Source: Corynespora cassiicola (lineage: Eukaryota > Ascomycota > Dothideomycetes > Pleosporales > Corynesporascaceae). From it: a stretch of 64,000 bases of DNA. The stretch is taken from assembly GCA_022059125.1 (NCBI GenBank), contig JAEUWY010000001.1, positions 1,860,001-1,924,000 on the forward strand, given 5' to 3'. Both the position numbers and the translations under genes were made by a program. The notes beneath the pieces were generated by a model, which had not been told where the DNA came from, did not search any database, and saw only the letters and a program-made list of their open reading frames with translations. Positions 59,923-64,000 of the stretch are shown one piece after another (the stretch's first letter is position 1; the number at the start of each line of letters is the position of its first letter).

Positions 59923-62043
59923 CAGAGGGGTGACATTAAAAAAAAGTGTATAAAAAAATCGTACTTTTTAAACTTGTATAGCTTTTTGTTTAAAATAGCT
60001 ATTTAAAAAAAAAAAAAATTAAAGTTAGAGGAATTTATAAATACAATAAGAAAATATTTTAAAAAAAAAGCTTATATAATCTTTTTAATGTTTTAAAAAA
60101 CTCTAAAGAGAGAGTTAAAAAAAATCTAAATTTTAATGCGTTTTAATTTTTTTTCTAGCGTGTAATTTTTAGTTTTTTTTTTTTTTAAAAAAAGCTATTA
60201 ATAGCATGTAATTATATAAAAAAAATTTATATAAGTTTATTATCTAAAAAAAACAAAAATTAATAAAATTAAAAAAATTGTTTTTTTAAAATAAATTTAT
60301 AGAAAATAAATTATTAATATTTAGTATAATATTCTTTAGCGTCTATAACTGCTTTATAACGCCTAGGTAAAGATAATATACAATTATCTATTATTTCCTG
60401 TGGAATTAAATTCCACTCTTTAATTATAGCGCTTTGAAATAAATTAATACTTTTAATATTATTTCCTTTTCCTAATAAATTAGTTTTTTGTTTATTTAAA
60501 GCATTTTTTAATATAGCCCAGATGTTTTTAATAGGAGCTAAGTCTGGGCTATAAGGAGGATGTTTAAAAAGATTAATTCGATTTCTTTTAAACCAGTTTA
60601 AAACTAGTTTAGCTGTATGAATTTTTGAATTATCTTGTTAAAATTTCCAGTCTATAAACTAATTAGTATTTTTATTCATTTTATAATTTAATATTTAATT
60701 AAATATATTTAATTAAATATTGAATTTAATTTAAAAAGTAAAAAAAAGGTGTATAAACTAACCGGGTTTTATTTGTTTTTTAATAATAGGTTTTAATACT
60801 TTTTGTATATAATCTGTATTATTAAAGTTATTTTTAGAATTAGGTGTTTTAATAAACACTAATTCTGATCTTCCTCCTATCCAAATAGCTCCCCATACTG
60901 ATATAACAATATCTCGAGCTATAATTTAATTAGTATTAATTATTTTTAAAAAGTAATTAAATTAAAAAATTATAATTAATTTTTAATTAATTTTAATTTT
61001 TTTAATTTTTTTTTTTACTTACAATTAGATTTTATAGAAGCTAATTCAGCTCCTACACCTTTATTTCTCTTTTTTCTAATATATTCCTGTCTAGAACCTA
61101 GACCTCTTTCTATTACTAACTCATCAGAAAATATAATTTTATTTAAATTTATATTTTCTATATTTTTTAAATTTTTTTTTTTGCATATTCTAGTCTTATT
61201 TTTGCTTTTTTTTATTTAAAAAAGGTTTTTTACTAGCAATATTTGTACTATATTTTTCTTTTTTAAAAAATTTTTGTAAACTTCTTTTAGATATATTTAA
61301 ATTATTTTCAAATAAAATTCTTTTATTTATTTTCTTAGGGCTTTTAATTAAATCCCTATTAATAATTCTTTTTTCTCTTTTTAATAGTTTAATTTTATCC
61401 TGATTTCTATCTCTTTTTAAACTATTAAAAAGTTTATTTTTTTTATTAATTCGATTTATAGTATTATAAATACTAGTAATAGATTTATTTAAAATAAAAG
61501 ATATATTTTTAATAGAAGTATTAGCTTTATATAAAAGATTAACTTTTTCTTCGTAGTCTGAGAATTGAGATTTCATCTTATCTTTGTTCAGAGGAAATAG
61601 AGATTTAGATTTCCATTTCTAAAATATTTATTTATATACTAATTTAACTAGTTTATTATTATGTAATTAGTGCTTATATAAGCAAAATCTTTTTTTTAAT
61701 TTTAATTTTTTTTATACTAAATTAAAACTTTAGCTCTAATTTTTTGCTTACGTAATATAAACTAAGCTAAATTTAGTTAGTATAAAATAAAAAGTTTTAA
61801 AAAAAAAAAATTAAAAAAAATTACAGCGTATAAAAATTTAAACTTTTTTTTACACTATATTTAGAGCTTTTTAAAACATTGGAAAGATTGTATAAGCTTT
61901 TTTTTTAAAGTATTTTCTTATTGTATTTATAAATTCCTCTAACTTTAATTTTTTTTTTTTTTAAATAGCTGTTTTAAAAAAAAAGCTATACAAGTTTAAA
62001 AAGTACGATTTTTTTATACACTTTTTTTTAATGTCACCCCTCT
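59923..62043 (-). mobile_element. Tc1/mariner transposon, copy 2 (younger)
   Basis: 2121-base element with terminal inverted repeats starting CAGAGGGGTGACATT on both ends and flanked by TA (59921-59922, 62044-62045). The inverted repeats match for about 190 bases and differ from each other mostly by transitions (for example TAATCTTTTTAATG against CAATCTTTCCAATG). It retains many CpA and TpG dinucleotides that are missing around it, so it took fewer rounds of RIP and is probably the latest arrival here. The outer ends differ from copy 1 after CAG, so the two represent different subfamilies. Confidence 0.92.
60314..61576 (-). pseudogene. Tc1/mariner DD34E transposase with two introns, inactivated
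   Basis: Read on the minus strand from ATG at 61576. The N-terminal helix-turn-helix part (about 126 codons, to 61196) is open and begins MKSQFSDYEEKVNLLYKA. A frameshift lies in a poly-A run near 61195-61215. The frame then continues through IIFSDELVIERG, which carries the first catalytic Asp, to a GTAAGT donor. Intron 1 is 60919-61022 and intron 2 is 60652-60762. The last exon has QDNSKIHTA (second Asp), YSPDLAPIKNIWAILKN and the end KEYYTKY. Exactly 34 residues separate the second Asp from the expected Glu, which reads Lys (AAA, 60527-60529). TAA at 60638-60640 stands two codons before the second Asp, most simply from CAA. Confidence 0.88.
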
Positions 62044-62045
62044 GT

Positions 62046-63105
62046 AATATTTTTTTTAAAGTTATAGTAGTAAAGCTGTTTTTAATTTAGCTGCTACAGC
62101 TATTTAAAAAAAAAAAATTAAAAATTTAAATTATTAATTTTAAAACTAAATATGCGCGTGCTCTAAAAAATAAAAAAATATTTTTATAAAAAAAATTAAG
62201 AAGTTTTAAATATAGATTAAGCTTTTTATTACAGTTTATACCTAGTTAATATATAGTAGTATAAATTAATATAAGTTTTTATAAAGTATTATAGCGTAAA
62301 AAAATCTAAATTAGTTTTTTTAGCTTTTTTTTTTAGCGTTATAGTTTTTTTTAAAGTATATAAATAATACCTAAAACTTTTAGTAGCTCTTTATCTATTT
62401 TTTAAATAGTTTTTTATAATATAAGTTTTTTTACTTTAATATTTTTCTTTATACTTTTTTTTAATATTTTTTAGTTCTTTATAGAATATTTTAGATTATA
62501 ATAAATTAGTAATATTTTTATAAGTTTTTTTAATCTTTTTATATAGTTTTTAATTTTATATTTTTTTAGAATTATAATACTATTAAACACTTTTTTATAT
62601 AAAAAACTTAATATATTTTTTAGAAAAAAATATAAAGTAAAAATAGCTATATTTTTTTTTTTAGCTAAATTTCTAGATACTAGCTTATTTAAAAATTATC
62701 TAGCTTTTTTCTAAGTATTTTAATTTATTATAAATTATAATAAAGCTTTATAGCGTAAAGTTGATTATTTACTTTTTTTTATTTATTAGTTTTAAATATT
62801 TTTTTATTTTTAAAAATTATTAATCGCGCTAGTACTTATATTTAATTTAAATTTTTAAAAAAAAAAATTTTTAAAATAACTTTTTTATTTTACTAAATAT
62901 TTCTAAATACTAACTAAAATTTCTTTTTAATTTAGTATTTTTTTAATAAAATAGATATTATCACTTATTATACGTAATATATTTACTAGTAATTTATTTT
63001 AAAATTATATTATCTTTTTTTTAGTATATTTTTTTAGTAATAATATATAAAAAACTAAATAAATATTTTATAGTTTAGGTAGATCTACTTTATATATATC
63101 TGGTT
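62046..63105 (-). repeat. Arm B of a ~1.06-kb inverted repeat
   Basis: Reverse-complement counterpart of 55376-56435. Its inner border touches copy 2 of the transposon at the TA dinucleotide. Differences from arm A include many C/T and G/A transitions and small indels in A- and T-runs. Confidence 0.75.
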
Positions 63106-64000
63106 TAATCTAAATTATAATAGTTTCTAGTTTTATATATTTTTAATTTAGTTTTTTTTTCGGCCTTATTAAGCGTATATATTTATTTAATATAAGCACT
63201 TTATTCTTTATTACTAAAAAAATATACTTTCTTTTTTTATTAAAGTACTTTTTTTAATATTTATTTACTATTTTAATTTTTTAGTAATATTCTATCTGTA
63301 AAGCAAGTACTTTTACTACTAAATTATTTTTTAAATATAATTTTTTATTATTTAAAAGTATTTTAAACTAATCTAGCGTTTTTAGGTCTACTCTATAGTA
63401 TACTTAAAATAATATAATTATAATAGTTATATATAAGCTGTTATTATACGTAAATTTTATAATTAATAACTAAATTATTTAGTTATTTTATTCTAAGTAA
63501 TAATAGTATCTAAAATACTATTTTAAAATCTAATTCTGTCTCTCTGTTTATTTATCTATTTTAAAATAATAAATAAAAAATAAATTTTTTAAAATACTTA
63601 AATAGTAATAAAAACTATTTTAATACTTAAAGTTTATTAAAAGTTTTTAATTTAAAATAATATTTTTTAAAGTTCTATAAAGTTAGACTATTTTTTTTAT
63701 TTAAACTTAAGCTAAATTTTAAACAGTTTAATTCGCTTAAATTAGTATATAGTAAACTATTTTTATTAATTAGTTTACTACTATTAGTATTAAGTCGTAT
63801 ATTTAGCTAAAATATTTTAATAAAAAAAATTTAGTAATAAAGTCTATTATAACGTCTAACTACAGCTTATTAAAAATTAAAAAAAAAATTAATAAATTAT
63901 AAAAGCAGTATTTAGCTATAACTAATTTTTTATATTTTAAATAGTTATTATAATACGCTTCTAAGTTTTTTTTAATCTTTTTCTAATAGTATTTATATTT

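Larger units (their letters stand above)
50260..64000. repeat. RIP-mutated A+T-rich block
   Basis: Base composition changes abruptly about 225 bases after the GYF gene stop. From there to the window end the DNA is overwhelmingly A and T. Remaining cytosines sit mainly in CpT or CpG (words such as AGCTA, ACTA, ACGC), while CpA and its complement TpG are scarce over long stretches. This is the expected result of repeat-induced point mutation, which converts CpA to TpA on both strands. No gene of the host is recognisable. Identifiable parts are the transposons and repeats listed separately. The remainder is presumably older, unreadable transposon sequence. It may extend past the window; a subtelomeric, centromeric or AT-isochore position cannot be decided. 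Confidence 0.9.

Noticed and set aside
50260..64000. The A+T-rich block as mitochondrial DNA inserted in the nucleus
   Set aside because: No mitochondrial genes, rRNA or tRNA are visible, CpA/TpG are specifically depleted, and TA-flanked transposons are present; RIP explains it better.
1..64000. CRISPR arrays, bacterial-type operons, ribosome binding sites or riboswitches
   Set aside because: The window is eukaryotic, with spliced genes. No regularly spaced repeat array of that type was found, and no riboswitch-like leader was recognised.

Overview
The window is nuclear DNA of a filamentous ascomycete (Pezizomycotina, probably Dothideomycetes; the class is an inference). Genes have several short introns with GTATGT/GTAAGT/GTGAGT donors, CTAAC-like branch sites and CAG/TAG acceptors. 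The recognisable products are typical of ascomycetes: Stu1, OM14, Mia40, Tok1, a Smy2-type GYF protein and an Sdt1-type nucleotidase. The last 13.7 kb is an extremely A+T-rich block almost without CpA/TpG dinucleotides, the mark of repeat-induced point mutation (RIP).

Layout. 1-129: tail of an unidentified gene. 2972-4427 (+): R2R3-type Myb protein. 4428-11000: about 6.5 kb of ordinary base composition in which I recognise no gene. 10958-11797 (-): basic secretory protein-like HExxH protein. 12309-13149 (-): mitochondrial rhodanese. 13943-17173 (-): multi-KH RNA-binding protein. 17174-20030: long low-complexity upstream region. 20031-22434 (-): charged, disordered conserved-looking protein. 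22982-23979 (+): pyrimidine nucleotidase. 25969-29730 (+): Stu1/CLASP. 30834-31660 (-): OM14. 32277-33270 (-): Mia40. 33733-35925 (-): SWIRM-ZZ-SANT chromatin-remodelling subunit, divergent from ETF alpha (36666-37820, +). 38514-41388 (+): Tok1 potassium channel. 42727-43464 (-): low-complexity hypothetical protein. 44967-50034 (+): GYF-domain protein. 50260-64000: A+T-rich RIP block.

The central 30-38 kb section is rich in nuclear genes for mitochondrial proteins (an outer membrane protein, the intermembrane-space import oxidoreductase and a matrix electron carrier). There is no sign of a metabolite cluster or of an operon-like arrangement. Several genes need very small exons to read through: 2 nt in the OM14 gene, 13 nt in the nucleotidase gene and 30 nt in the Tok1 gene. 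These are the most unusual gene-structure features here.

The A+T-rich block holds two nearly full-length Tc1/mariner elements. Both have TA target duplications and unusually long terminal inverted repeats (about 190-240 bp). A truncated third relic and a roughly 1.06-kb inverted repeat are also present, and one element abuts each copy of that repeat. The younger element still shows a readable DD34E transposase with two introns, but its catalytic Glu codon now reads Lys and a Gln codon next to the second catalytic Asp is a stop. Both changes are RIP-type transitions. Nothing here looks like a wholly new protein system; the distinctive signals are the microexons and the structure of the RIP block.
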